A stretch of 64,000 nucleotides of DNA, from positions 52,562 through 116,561 of the forward strand of contig NMRB01002259.1 of NCBI GenBank assembly GCA_002633025.1. The letters are read 5' to 3'. Of the stretch, positions 1-10,300 are shown one piece after another. The stretch's first letter is position 1. Every line of letters begins with the position of its first letter. The position numbers and the translations under genes were made by a program. Below the pieces are notes generated by a model, which was not told where the DNA came from, made no database searches, and saw only the letters and a list, made by a program, of their open reading frames with translations. Source of the DNA: Notospermus geniculatus. Lineage: Eukaryota; Nemertea; Pilidiophora; Heteronemertea; Lineidae.

Positions 1-279
1 ATTCCTATTGACCATAGGAAGGTTCCTTTCGAAAATCGGACTCGTAGCGCATCCAATATGGCCGCCATGGCTGCCGTCTTGATTTCGGTTTCCGCTCATT
101 TAAGGGAGAACGACTGCAAGGATTGCTTTCGTTTTAATGTGGTAGATTCCTATTGACCATAGGAAGGTTCCTTTAGAAAATCAGACTCCTAGCGCATCCA
201 ATATGGCCGCCTTGGCTGCCGTCTTGATTTCGGTTTCCGCTCAATTAAGGCAAAACGACTGTAGGGATTGCTTTCATTA
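1..279. repeat. Tandem 145-bp repeat, about two units
   Basis: Bases 1-145 recur from 146 onward with a few substitutions. Each unit starts ATTCCTATTGACCATAGGAA and contains a shared ATCCAATATGGCCGCC block. The second unit ends near 279, and the array probably continues left of the window. No coding potential is seen. Confidence 0.8.
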
Positions 280-1059
280 GCTCACCTGTGGTGAGCTCTT
301 ACGGTGTACCATTTTCTGTCATTGATCTCCACACACGTTCTTCAAGTGAAGGTCTTCTCTATAGCCATACAATTACCAACAACCAAAATCAAAATTGCCA
401 CACTGCCAGTACAACAACCATATTTCAGAGGTCCAGCTGGACCAAAAATAAGTGCAGCCAAAACAGGGTCTCGATCAACTGCTGATGGAGTACAACACTC
501 CAAATGACAGATATTCTTGGTCAAAAATAGGAAAAATAGTAGCCTGGCAGTGGCTGTATAAAAGGAGCCAACAGAATTTTATTTTACCCATTGGTGAAAG
601 TGGAGCCCTATATTTTTGCAAGGAACCTTTGTGTTACTATCCCTGTGCTCATTCGCCCTTAAATGACATTTTCCCAAAAATTCTCCTGCCCATTTCATTA
701 TCACCTGCCCTCAATAACAAGTTTTCACCTTAGCCACGAGGACCGTTATGGCGCCACAGCGGGGGTATAATTAGTGATTGCTCGCAATCACTGTGTGTCT
801 AGTTATTGCTTCAATTATATTGCATCATGCGTAGCAAAACCACAATTTTTATCAATAAATTGCGGGACTCAATTTTGTTGACCCCTGGCTTGCCAAACAC
901 TGCCCTTTCATCCGATCTGTGGTGCCAACGATGAGCCTGATCAACCAGTTTGTGTGTGACCTTGTTCTTGGTTGGCACCAAAACTGGTGTTGACTGTTGA
1001 CAAAATAAAATAGGCCTAGCCCTTTAAGAACATGTAGTGTGGAAAAGAATGGTTCTTAC
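280..1059. other. Non-coding stretch left of the MSD exon
   Basis: Only short shadow reading frames occur here. I see no splice-bounded exon and no recognisable domain. The tract at 1018-1059 already belongs to the duplicated intron sequence that follows the - strand MSD exon. Confidence 0.5.
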
Positions 1060-1167
1060 CTTGGTTAGGGGATGGAACATCGAAGAGGGGTGTCTTGACT
1101 TGAGTGTCAGCAGCTGCAAGTTCTGTCATATCGGCCCCTTTGTTGTCAGACATTTTGGTTGAGGACA
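1060..1167 (-). CDS. Small duplicated gene, copy 1: start-codon exon
   Basis: On the - strand an acceptor (CTCATTTCAG) is followed by 14 non-coding bases, an ATG at 1153-1151 and 31 codons. The exon ends in AAG|GTAAGA, leaving one base (phase 1). The peptide begins MSDNKGADMTELAAADTQVK. The same exon, with its acceptor, untranslated leader, ATG and flanking intron, recurs at 5257-5367 with diverged sequence. Conservation of both splice sites and the frame argues for a real coding exon. The following exons would lie left of the window. I do not recognise the family. Confidence 0.6.
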
Positions 1168-2217
1168 CTGAAATGAGAACCGTAGAATTTGGCATTAGTT
1201 GATTCCTGAAGAATCCTTCAACTTCATGGCACACAGTTAGTGGTTTTAACGTTGATGTCAAAATTCATTGTTTCACTATCTGGAACACAATTGCCTAACT
1301 ATGTCCCCGGCCCGTGGCTCTTATGTCAACAGCGGTAATTCTCATATCATAACAAGCCTGGTGGCGACGGGATTAACGAAGTGACAGTGACAGTGACATT
1401 TTGTTGTGCCAGATCATACAGTTAGAGTGTAGTTGCTGGGGGAATAGTTGTTTTGAACATTCGTGTGTCGGCATACATCGCCTCTTGTAGCATTGCACTC
1501 TGTACATGTTGGTTATGCGTGGATTGCTTAACAATGGCGACCTATCACAAGACTTGTTGTCTGCTACGGAAACTCTGGACTAATCTGCTTATTTCTCACT
1601 GATTAAGGAATGTATTCGCTTGAAAATAAATAAGATCTTGATACACATGTGGTGGTATATTTTAATGAATATTTTAATGATTTGTTTGCATGCCCTTGTT
1701 ATTTCTTGCACAAACGTTCAGTTTTATTATGCTCTATACATTCGTCCACACATTGCAATCATGGCCCAAACAAAAGTGTTGATTTCTCAAAAAGTGCAAT
1801 GATGTGTAAATTCTACTACTCGAGACACCACTTGGCACCATACTGCACTTATTAGTGAAATTCTGTGCCAGTTCGGGCAATATTAACTGAATACGGCCTT
1901 CTAAACGAAGTGATCTGATGTGAAAATAACGGTCACGTTCAGTGAACAATAAAGCCTTTGAATCTTCAACCGTGCATTCTCCATCTTATTTTATTCCTCC
2001 ATGTTCAATGTGGTGTCTGACCCACTTTCAACAACGGGAACAAAATGATTTCATTCACTAACTGAGTTTTTTCCCCTCTTTCCCTGTTTCAAGGGGCCAA
2101 ATATCCAATGGATGTAATGAATAATTTGCTGAGACCCACCAAACATTTGCCATGCCCCCCTGATTTTTCCTTTTCGGACTTTGACCCCCCTTTGCCAGGT
2201 GTGAGTGTACCAGACCA

Positions 2218-2314
2218 GGGCCCGTATTCTACAAGAAAAGTCCACTTTAAGTTTTTGTATTCTGTCCTGCAAGCAATAGCTAAAGGTAAACCTGAGAATT
2301 CTAGAATATGGCCC
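2218..2314. mobile_element. Short MITE with GGCCCGTATTCT ends
   Basis: The left end GGGCCCGTATTCTA pairs with TAGAATATGGCCC at the right end. A related copy lies at 46498-46614, sharing an internal block with AAGTCCACTTTAAG-type sequence. There is no coding sequence. Confidence 0.65.
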
Positions 2315-2488
2315 ATATTGTGTACTGATGTATGTACATGTACATCCACAATGCACGTTCATTTGTGACATGACCAACTTTCAGCAATCCACGATTTCAG
2401 ACCTCTGAGATAGTTTTTCCCTCTTTCCCTGTTTCAAGAAAGGGGCCCAATGTCCATTGGAAATAATGAATAATTTGCTGAGACTTAC

Positions 2489-2620
2489 CTTTTTCTTTTT
2501 CTGTTGAATTATGTGGATCACTCAGATTCTTCGTTGGTTTGCGTCTTCGGTTCGTGTCTTGTGTGGAGAGAATGATGTTATTGTCACACGTCATGGATGG
2601 CCAGAATCCCATTGGTTGAT
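2489..2620 (-). promoter_or_regulatory. Copy 1 promoter region and 5' untranslated exon
   Basis: On the - strand this block ends in a near-consensus donor (AAAAAG|GTAAGT at 2489/2488) and carries an inverted CCAAT box at 2611-2615. A homologous block with a donor and a CCAAT box lies at 6314-6441, upstream of the second MSD exon. I infer a non-coding first exon and its proximal promoter. The transcription start is not determined. Confidence 0.45.
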
Positions 2621-3331
2621 ATCTCCTCACAATCGTGCCGTTATTTTTCAAAATTTATATGGTGATGTTTACCATCAGGGCAATCCAGCACAGTTCGAAA
2701 GTCCCGATAGTGCTACCAGCACCTGTCGGCAGTTAGTTACACTAGTGTCCCACTGGCGACTTTTTCCCACGAGAAGGGGCGAATCTGAAGTCTGCGACAT
2801 TCCCTCGACAAGCTGCGATTTAATGGGTTTCGCATTGGATCATGGAGCCAGAGAATGACTGCGAACATAGACGACAGTATACGAGGAGTTACGATTTTTC
2901 CATTCGTCCTTTGTCGCAGGCCAAAATTCGCCGGTGGGACTCTAGTATAACAATGCATTTTGAGGCACCAGATCTAGCACTTTTGAACTTTCTGTGTGAT
3001 TGGCCCAGAAAAGTTAAAGTTATAGAATTACAATACAATAGTTAAAGTAACCTGTCTTGGAATTGAATTTTTTTTCTGAAAACTTTTCTGCTCTAAAACA
3101 TCAGAGGTTTGTAGAGAATGTGTCACCAAAGCCAGCAGGAGGAGGAACCGTCTGTAAATGACTGAAAGTCCCAGGGGGAAAAACCTTTGGTGGGTCTCAG
3201 TACTTCCATTGGATATTGGGCCCCTTTCTTGAAACAGGGAATGAGGGAAAAAACTCCCAGTTAGTGAGATGAAATCATTTCCTTCCCGTTGTAGAAAGTG
3301 GGTCAGACATTGAACATGGAGGAATAAAATA

Positions 3332-3920
3332 TGAAATGGCCAGGGCCATTGTGCTCACCTCTGTGATAAGTCTCTGTGGTGAAGTAAAACTGGGACACTC
3401 ATGGTGAATGATGAAGAATCAGTAGAGACAAGATAAAGCTGAACATACCAATTTATTTCATCTGATCAGCAATAATTTAATGAATGACATAAACTTAGTT
3501 GAAGACCGTCAGAAGGAATTAGTGGTGTGAGCAAACCGCTTTCCTGTGTTGGCCGCAGATGTCAAAAGTCCTATTTTTCAGGATGGCCACCTGGCGGCCA
3601 TATTTGAAGTGTGTTGGAACTGAAATCTTAGCATAAATGTAGATGATACTTTCATAGATATTTAGGCAACATAGGCCTACATGTAAAACCATCTTAACCT
3701 TTACTATTGATTAGATTTGATTAGATTGATTAGATTTGGCCCGAAGTGCAGTGATTGAAGGAAGTATATTCTATCTGTTTGCTCACAAGTGGAGCAAACC
3801 GAAAAATGGAATGCTGTAGGCTATCTCTGGACAAGCGAGATTGAAGACAACACAAGAGTCCAGTCTCTTCGCACTAGTTCCCTTCCTGGACGAAAGGCGG
3901 CAGTCCTGTCTGCGGGTCGG
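3332..3920 (-). other. Probable 3' UTR of copy 2 and intergenic spacer
   Basis: From the stop codon at 3923-3921, the - strand transcript would run left to a poly(A) signal at 3457-3452. No other gene is visible in this stretch. Confidence 0.4.
3452..3457 (-). terminator. Poly(A) signal AATAAA for copy 2
   Basis: AATAAA on the - strand, about 465 bases downstream of the predicted stop codon at 3921-3923. It is the first canonical hexamer I found in that direction. Confidence 0.4.
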
Positions 3921-3994
3921 CTACTTCTTCCCCGTTTCCCTCTTTTTCTTTCGGGCCTGTCCCATTTTCCTGGCGAATTCTTCATCGTCTTCAT
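3921..3994 (-). CDS. Small duplicated gene, copy 2: last coding exon
   Basis: On the - strand a pyrimidine-rich acceptor (CATCTCTTTGCAG) opens an exon in phase 1. Joined to the donor base of exon 5257-5367 it encodes 24 residues, DEDDEEFARKMGQARKKKRE then TGKK, followed by TAG. The acidic-then-basic composition resembles a C-terminal tail. The joined product would be 56 residues. An unseen middle exon is possible. I do not recognise the family. Confidence 0.5.
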
Positions 3995-4288
3995 CTGCAA
4001 AGAGATGGCCGTGGGGATCAGAGAATTCCATCATGAGAATAGAAAAATAATCTGATTGCTGCAGCACAACTGTAGTGATTTTGAGAATATACATTGTTCT
4101 ATCTGTTGTAGATTAACAGATTAGTGTGGTGGAAATCTCAGGAGTTTGTTCATATTGTTCTTCAGATCAGATCAGAAAGCTTCTCAAGCCAAGGTCAATC
4201 AATTGATGATGCTCATTCTTGGAGATGTCTCTCTTGCTTGCTTTGTTTCAGCTTGGGGAATTTTCATGAGTTTTTCTTCTCCCTTAAG

Positions 4289-4580
4289 CCTAGCTCACAC
4301 TGCAGACGCGGTGCGATTCACGCCTGCTTGTTTCCGCTGTGAAGGTCTCGGGCCACTTGTGCGTTTTGCGCTGCGTGATGCGTCAAATCTTTTGTTATTT
4401 TCCGACGTTCTGCTTCCTAACAAAAGATTTGACGCATCACGCAGCGCAAAACGCACAAGTGGCCCGAGACCTTTAAGCCTATAGCTGTTCATACTTGCGG
4501 TGCGACGCGATACAGTAAGAAGGCTGTAATCCTTTGTTCAGATCGCGCCGCGTCACACCATGCCTGCAGTGTGAACTAGG
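4289..4580. mobile_element. Inverted-repeat element enclosing a second palindrome
   Basis: The outer ends CCTAGCTCACACTGCAG (4289) and CTGCAGTGTGAACTAGG (4564-4580) are inverted repeats. Inside, 4342-4397 and 4418-4473 form a perfect 56-base inverted repeat around a 20-base loop. The structure suggests one MITE inserted in another. A relative of the inner element lies at 7764-7897. Confidence 0.75.
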
Positions 4581-4871
4581 TTTTATATGGCTCATTTCCT
4601 TCATTAGATCTAGCATGTCTAGTCTTTGAATATTATGATTTCCATGATCAGTGTAAACACAGATAACACAAATGTCTTACAGTCTTTGCAAAAGCTGACC
4701 AATTTCTAATATCGATGGGTGGGACATTGGTTCCTGCCATCCTTGGCAAGAGGGACCTAGCTACGGTGGTGCTTGTGAAACTAAGCTTATCAACTTCATC
4801 CCATGTACAGTAACTCTTGTTCCTAGGTTATCCACATAATGCATGTCTTGTAATCATACATTCTCCAACAC

Positions 4872-5215
4872 TGGGTGGGGCGGGGCAAAATGCAAGACTC
4901 CAGTAGGCCTATTGGAGAATGATGCAGTCACCAGCAGCTATCGACAAAAAGTGGCAATATTGTGGCCTTTTAGGCCCTGATTACATAGAAGTATACAGTA
5001 TACGAAAGTGCCGGTTAACAATGGCTTCACAGTCGCGAATCCTTTGTGAGGCCTTTGTTAACCGGCATTTTCGTATACCGTATACTTCTATGTAATCGGG
5101 GCCTTAAGAACGTGTGGGGTGGGGCGAAATGCAAGACTCCGGTATTGGAGAATGATGCACTCACCAGCAGCTAAAGCTGTATCAACAAAAAGTGGCAATA
5201 TCGTGGCCCTTAATC
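4872..5215. repeat. Direct repeat of about 100 bp flanking a MITE
   Basis: A block starting near GGGTGGGGCGGGGCAAAATG (4875) and ending AGTGGCAATATTGTGGCC recurs at about 5110-5213. Between them lies a 137-bp inverted-repeat element (4970-5106) with ends TTAGGCCCTGATTACATAGA and its complement. Either the MITE inserted into a tandem duplication, or the duplication arose around it. Confidence 0.65.
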
Positions 5216-5256
5216 ATTTCATATGAACATACAATGTGGAAAAGAATGGTTTTTAC

Positions 5257-5367
5257 CTTTGAGTGGGGGTCCAGCTTCCTGGGAAATCTTTTTCTTGGCT
5301 TGAATGTCAGCAGCTGTATGTTCGGTCATGCTGGCCCCTTGTTTGTCAGACATTTTGGTTGAGGACA
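5257..5367 (-). CDS. Small duplicated gene, copy 2: start-codon exon
   Basis: On the - strand an acceptor (TTCTCTTTTCAG) is followed by the same 14-base leader as copy 1, an ATG at 5353-5351 and 32 codons. The exon ends AAAG|GTAAAA, leaving one base (phase 1), which matches the acceptor phase of exon 3921-3994. The peptide begins MSDKQGASMTEHTAADIQAK. Relative to copy 1 the N-terminal half is conserved (MSD, MTE, AAD) and the C-terminal half has diverged. The function is unknown; I infer a small, hydrophilic, probably cytosolic or nuclear protein because no signal peptide or membrane segment is seen. Confidence 0.6.
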
Positions 5368-5436
5368 CTGAAAAGAGAACCGTACAATTCGACATTAGTC
5401 GATTCCTGAAGAATCCTTCAACTTCATGGCACACAG

Positions 5437-6076
5437 CATCCTCCCACAGCAGGGGTTTTTACCTCGCTCCTCTTCATCCGCTCACACAAACCCCTGCCGA
5501 CATCCGCCGGAATCCGTGGAGTATCAAAGCCATTCCAGCAAATGTTCATCCCCACCATCTCATCCCAAGTTGGCCAATAATTGATACACATGAACTACGC
5601 AGGTTTTAACAAAGCTGACCCAGGTCAACATGAAATTACTCCCACGGCGTATCTGTTTGGCGACGTGTGGCCTTAGAATGATATACATTCTGTGCGATGA
5701 ATGTAGGATAGGCTGAACTCAACTTAGATTGAATCCAGCGGTGTAGGATAGGTTAATTGCCTGGCATAACTAGGTCAGCTGTGTCAGCTGCTTGGCTGTG
5801 AATATTACAAGGGCCGTTATACATGTATATGTGTAACTGATCTCTAGTTAGGGTGAGGTGGGGAAGCTGAGGTACTTCAGCACTGTGTTGTGCGTGACAC
5901 TACGAGACAATCTACGTGTAATGCCTGTCATCTTAAGGTGACTCAGAATGGCGTTCGCTGATTGGGCGCATTTTCTCGTGCGCCAAGTAGCCCAGCAAAT
6001 CAGGCGGATTTCCTCAGGGGTTTGTCTGCGGTGACGAAGGGAGCGAGCAGTAAGAACGCCTGATATTCTCAGGATG
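5437..6076. mobile_element. 640-bp insertion with 9-bp direct repeat
   Basis: In copy 1 the tract CATGGCACACAG runs straight on into AGTGGTTTTAACGTTGATGT-like sequence. In copy 2 the same two halves are separated by 640 bp, and GGCACACAG occurs on both sides (5428-5436 and 6077-6085). The inserted DNA starts CATCCT and ends AGGATG, a 6-bp inverted terminus. A 9-bp target duplication with very short inverted ends fits a DNA transposon remnant. There is no transposase frame. Confidence 0.6.
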
Positions 6077-6313
6077 GGCACACAGTGAGTGATTTTAATT
6101 TTGATGTCAAAATTCAATGTTTAGTGTAAGCGTAACACCTACACTTTTTCAAACACAAGAACAGTGTACATGATTGGCATTAACACCAAGTGTTGTCATG
6201 CTGAGGTAATCTGTGGTACTGTAAAGCTGACTGAGACAGTTTTCCCTCATTCCCTGTTTCAAGAAAGGGGCCCAATATCCATTGGAAGTAATGAATAATT
6301 TGCTGAGACCCAC

Positions 6314-6445
6314 CTTTTTCTTAGCCTCCCTTGAAATCGATCAATTCAGATTCTTCGTCTGTTCGTCTCTTCACAGAGCGTCCTGTCTTGACAGATAATG
6401 TCACTCTCACCTGACCATGGATGGGCCCGAGTCCTGATTGGTTGA
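6314..6445 (-). promoter_or_regulatory. Copy 2 promoter region and 5' untranslated exon
   Basis: This block is homologous to 2489-2620. On the - strand it has an inverted CCAAT box at 6437-6441 and a donor (AAAAAG|GTGGGT) at 6314/6313. It lies upstream of the MSD exon at 5257-5367. The donor is weaker than that of copy 1. The transcription start is not determined. Confidence 0.4.
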
Positions 6446-6689
6446 TGATCTCCAGTCATGCTATTAATAAATAATTTATGTGGCTATGTTTACCACCTTC
6501 CATGATTTTGATAAAATTGTGGAGAAAATTTGCTGAGAAAACTCATTTGAATATTGGTATTGTTGGTGGGTTTGATGCAATATTAATGGTCTTTACAAAG
6601 AAATCAAGTTGAATGACAGGGATAAACCACTCAAACCACGAAACTAGGCATAGTATTAGTAAACTTGCCAAGTAAAAAAATCCGGTTCC

Positions 6690-7255
6690 AACTAGGTCAT
6701 CATCATGGAGATTACTTATACTCTCACATGTGTGCAGTGGCTGTTCAACTTGTCAAAAGGAAGTATGTTAGCTTTCAATGAAGGTTTGCCGGTTGATCGC
6801 ACAATGTTGCTGTTTTTTGCCGAGATTTGTGTTTCTCTAATCATGAGGCAACAGGCTATTTCAGATTGTTACAACATGAAAATCAGGTGCAATATTCAGA
6901 AAAAGTTGCCCATTTGGAGCTGTCAGTGAGTTGACCAATAGGTGTCACTACGGCCCAATCCAATGCATGTTGCGGACCCATTCATTCTTGATTGAGCACC
7001 AATCAGGAGAACTTTCTTTTGTATTGGTCTGCTAAAACTTATTGGGTTGACGAGTGGACGAAAATGGCGATGCACGTTGTCGAAGATCGCAAATTCACTC
7101 CAGTCTTCCCTCGCCCTGTTGCATGCTTTGGGGAGATATCAGGAAACCAGTGAATTTTCCTCTCCCCAGCTCTTATTCCTCACCCTTTCACAGCGCAATT
7201 AATGGCTGCCCTGTAGAAATATCAAAGAAAATGGCAAAAATGTTGTATTTTGCAG
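6690..7255. mobile_element. Element A interrupted by element B, abutting PDZ1 acceptor
   Basis: 6690-6917 and 7036-7255 match the interior of 29624-30231 (element A). The intervening 6918-7035 matches, in reverse orientation, the ends of the element that encloses A at 29563-30282 (element B). Recognisable blocks include AAAATGGCGATGCACG and CGGCCCAATCCAATGCATG. Similarity to element A continues to within a few bases of the PDZ1 exon acceptor at 7255. Confidence 0.6.
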
Positions 7256-7306
7256 TTAAATGGAGGTGAAGCCGAGTGGGAATATGAAACAATATCTCTG
7301 GAACGG
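7256..7306 (+). CDS. DLG exon: lead-in and first strand of PDZ1
   Basis: Encodes [17 protein letters not shown], matching the conserved NG...EYEEITLERG lead of DLG PDZ1. The acceptor is TGTATTTTGCAG and the donor CGG|GTGAGT; both ends are phase 0. Upstream coding exons are not visible in the window. Confidence 0.9.
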
Positions 7307-10300
7307 GTGAGTAGAGTGCGACAAATTTTCAGAAGAAATTGGATCATAAAAGCCCTTGTTTCCATGACCACAAATTCCGCAGCAGTTTGCGGCAAGTGGT
7401 TTTGAATCCTTGGTAGTTTAACAAAACACGCATCACATTCCCAATTCAGGGAAATGCTTTCCCATTTCCTTTTCTCATCATTACCTTTTCCTTTTCAGGG
7501 AAATGCTGGCCTTGGTTTCAGTATTGCTGGCGGGACGGACAATCCACATGTCGGCGACGAACCAAGTATTTATATCACAAAAATCATCAGTGGGGGCGCT
7601 GCTCATTCTGATGGGAGACTCAGGTGAGGTGATCACGCCCGGATGGTCTCGAACACTGCTGGGGTTGACATCAATATCTACTCTGTGTTACACACAGTTT
7701 CAAGTATAAGCACGTACTATACCATCCAAAATCTTCTGTGGTAGCACGTCAGATGCAAGTCTTAAGGCTCGTTTCCACAGACGCGTTTCACGCTGCGTGA
7801 TGCGTCAAATCTTTTGTTATTTTCCGCCGCTCTGCTTCCAAACAATGGGCGAAGCGTCAAAACGCTCAGGCTACTGCTTCTGTGGAAACGGGCCTTTACT
7901 GACTGACACCTTGTTGTGTTCGGAGCCTAGTGTAGATGGCAGCACCAGTGGAAACTACTCTTTATGAAATTAGCCATGGTTTTTGCAATCAAACAAATTT
8001 CAGAAATCCTAACTCTCTTCTCTGTTTTTATAGGATAAATGACATAATAGTTTCCGTGAACGATGCGAACACAGTCAATGTATCGCATTCAGAAGCAGTG
8101 GAGGCACTCAAAAAGGCCGGGTCTACAGTAACGTTAGTACGTATCCTGTCATCTCGTTTGGAGTTCCATCTTTTGATGGGCACCGTCAATACCGTTTATT
8201 GCCCCAAACCTTGATCTTGTCTACATTCCCATACAAGGGGTTCAGCAGAAGCATCCTGAAGAAATCAGGGCCCAGTTGCACAAAGAATCTTAAGTCTACG
8301 AAAAAAATTAAGTCTGAAATGAAGCCATCTGATTTGCTGAAACCTGGTCACATGATGACTTAAGTCAAACTTTAGACTTAAGATTCTTTGTGAAACTGGG
8401 CCCAGGTCCTCCTAGCATCGCTCCCAAGCTCGCACACACGTGATGAGCCGATATGGTTGGTTGTGTATTGAAAACAGAGGAGCGTGGACATGCAGTGGTT
8501 ACAGCATCGGACTGATGGCCAGGAGGTTGCAGATTTGATTCCTGGCCGAGTCCGGACTCTATAAGGTCAATGGTTTGAAATGATCGAGTAATGCACTGAG
8601 ATGCTCTTTGAGTTCCCCAGAAAGATTTCTGGAGAGTCCAGGGTTGTATTGTGAGGCACTTTGAGACTGTTTATTAATATGTACATTGTATATGTTTCAT
8701 CTGGTTATGAAGTATTTCGTCTGTTTCCAGCATGTAAAACGGCCGAAAGCCCCACCAGAAAATATTGCAGAACTAGTCTTAGTCAAGGGTAATAAAGGTA
8801 GGCAAACTTTGAGCGGCTTGTAGTCACAGTGCTGCCATCTTTATCATACTTTTAGAACTAGAATAGCTTGGGCCAGGGTATGAAGCACATCAAGTCTTGT
8901 ACAAATGTTGTAAACACTTTTATGAAAAGTGTTAAAGAAATGTAATATTTTTAGTACAATGTAAATGGCTTGAGCAGCTGATGCAAGTTGACACTGTTTC
9001 ATGACCTCTGTTCTTTCTACAGATGTTCAACATTCTGTTTTCAGGTCTCGGTTTCAGTATTGCTGGGGGTGTCGGCAATCAACACATTCCTGGAGATAAC
9101 GGTATTTTTGTAACAAAAATAATAGAGGGCGGTGCCGCGCAGGTCGACGGGCGATTAGCCGTAGGTGATCGACTTATCCAGGTAGGCAACTGGTTTGAAT
9201 ATTTCAGTATCGACAAGATGGTGATGATTTTGTATCACCATAATAGACTGGTAAATTTTCGACCCCAACGCGCAACCGGGGTCTTCCTCAGGCACTTTTC
9301 AGTTAGACTGGAGTTGTTGGACACAGAAGGCCTTTTACCCATTCACTGCCTAGGCCCGTTGTGTTGAAAATGAAAAAAATGTAAAAAAACTTCAGAGTCT
9401 CCTTAAACCTGTCACATGGGTATTCATTTGAAAGTTCTCAGCGAATGCTTTCCAATGAATACCTATGTGACTTGATTTCTGTCAGATTGAACGATGTTAC
9501 ATGTATGCCGACTTTTTGATAGTTTTCTGTCTTCGTCCAGGTGAATGAGCATTCATTACAAAATATTTCCCACGAAGAAGCCGTCTCAATATTAAAAGCC
9601 ACGAACGAGCGTGTCGTTCTAGTCATCGCCAAACCGTCGTATGTCTCAGAAGAGTACTCAGGTAGGTACGACCCCTGGAGGTCGGCTCAGAACTAGCGAC
9701 GATTCTTAGCATCGCGAGGTGCAGGACAGTAGCAGTTGGTGCAGCATATTGGGTTTAGTTCTGTATAACACTGATGAAAAGATTTAGAAATGATTAACAG
9801 AATTTTGAATAACTGACTTCAATTAAAGCTTGAACCAATAGTACTAACACTTGTTATGGCATGGGTGCATCAGCCGTTTGCTCAAACCATGTTTTCATTC
9901 GGAAGATGTGTGAATCTTGATGCATGAATAGGCTTTTGAGTGTTAGCAGTAGGGCTGTTCATCGCCTGAGGAGAAATTTGACCTTAACCATCTATAATCT
10001 TGAGTCAGTTACTAGTACCCGTTGATTTTCCAAGGGGCCCGGTATACCATCCACCCGAAGTTCACTCTTCAAGCTCCGCACTACCACATGTCTTTTATTG
10101 TTTTCATATTTTTTTCACCATTCTCATCTGATCTGAAAAGCCAAAATGAAGGTTGAATATATTGAGCGATACCTCCCTCTGCGGACACCTCTGCCTGGAG
10201 GACACCTCTCTACTGAGGACACTGAAGTTCAGTCCCAAAGTGGTCACATCTCTTCTTCTTACCTCTGTAATGCGGACACCTCACAATGAAGGACAGCATT

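Larger units (their letters stand above)
1988..3331. repeat. Inverted repeat, about 150-bp arms, around 5' exon of copy 1
   Basis: Sequence from about 1988 to 2150 reappears reverse-complemented at about 3185-3331, with shared runs such as ATTCCTCCATGTTCAATG and CCCTGTTTCAAG. Part of the same unit also lies in direct orientation at 2405-2487 and 6237-6313, just inside the first intron of each copy of the small gene. The pieces are therefore scattered duplicates of an intron segment rather than one clean transposon. Confidence 0.65.

Noticed and set aside
4146-4492. Overlapping similar frames on both strands
   Set aside because: Product of the perfect 56-bp inverted repeat, which yields the same peptide on each strand.
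8137-8140. Donor GTATCC at 8141 for the second PDZ1 exon
   Set aside because: It breaks the frame into the next exon, while GTACGT at 8137 keeps HVKRPK in frame.
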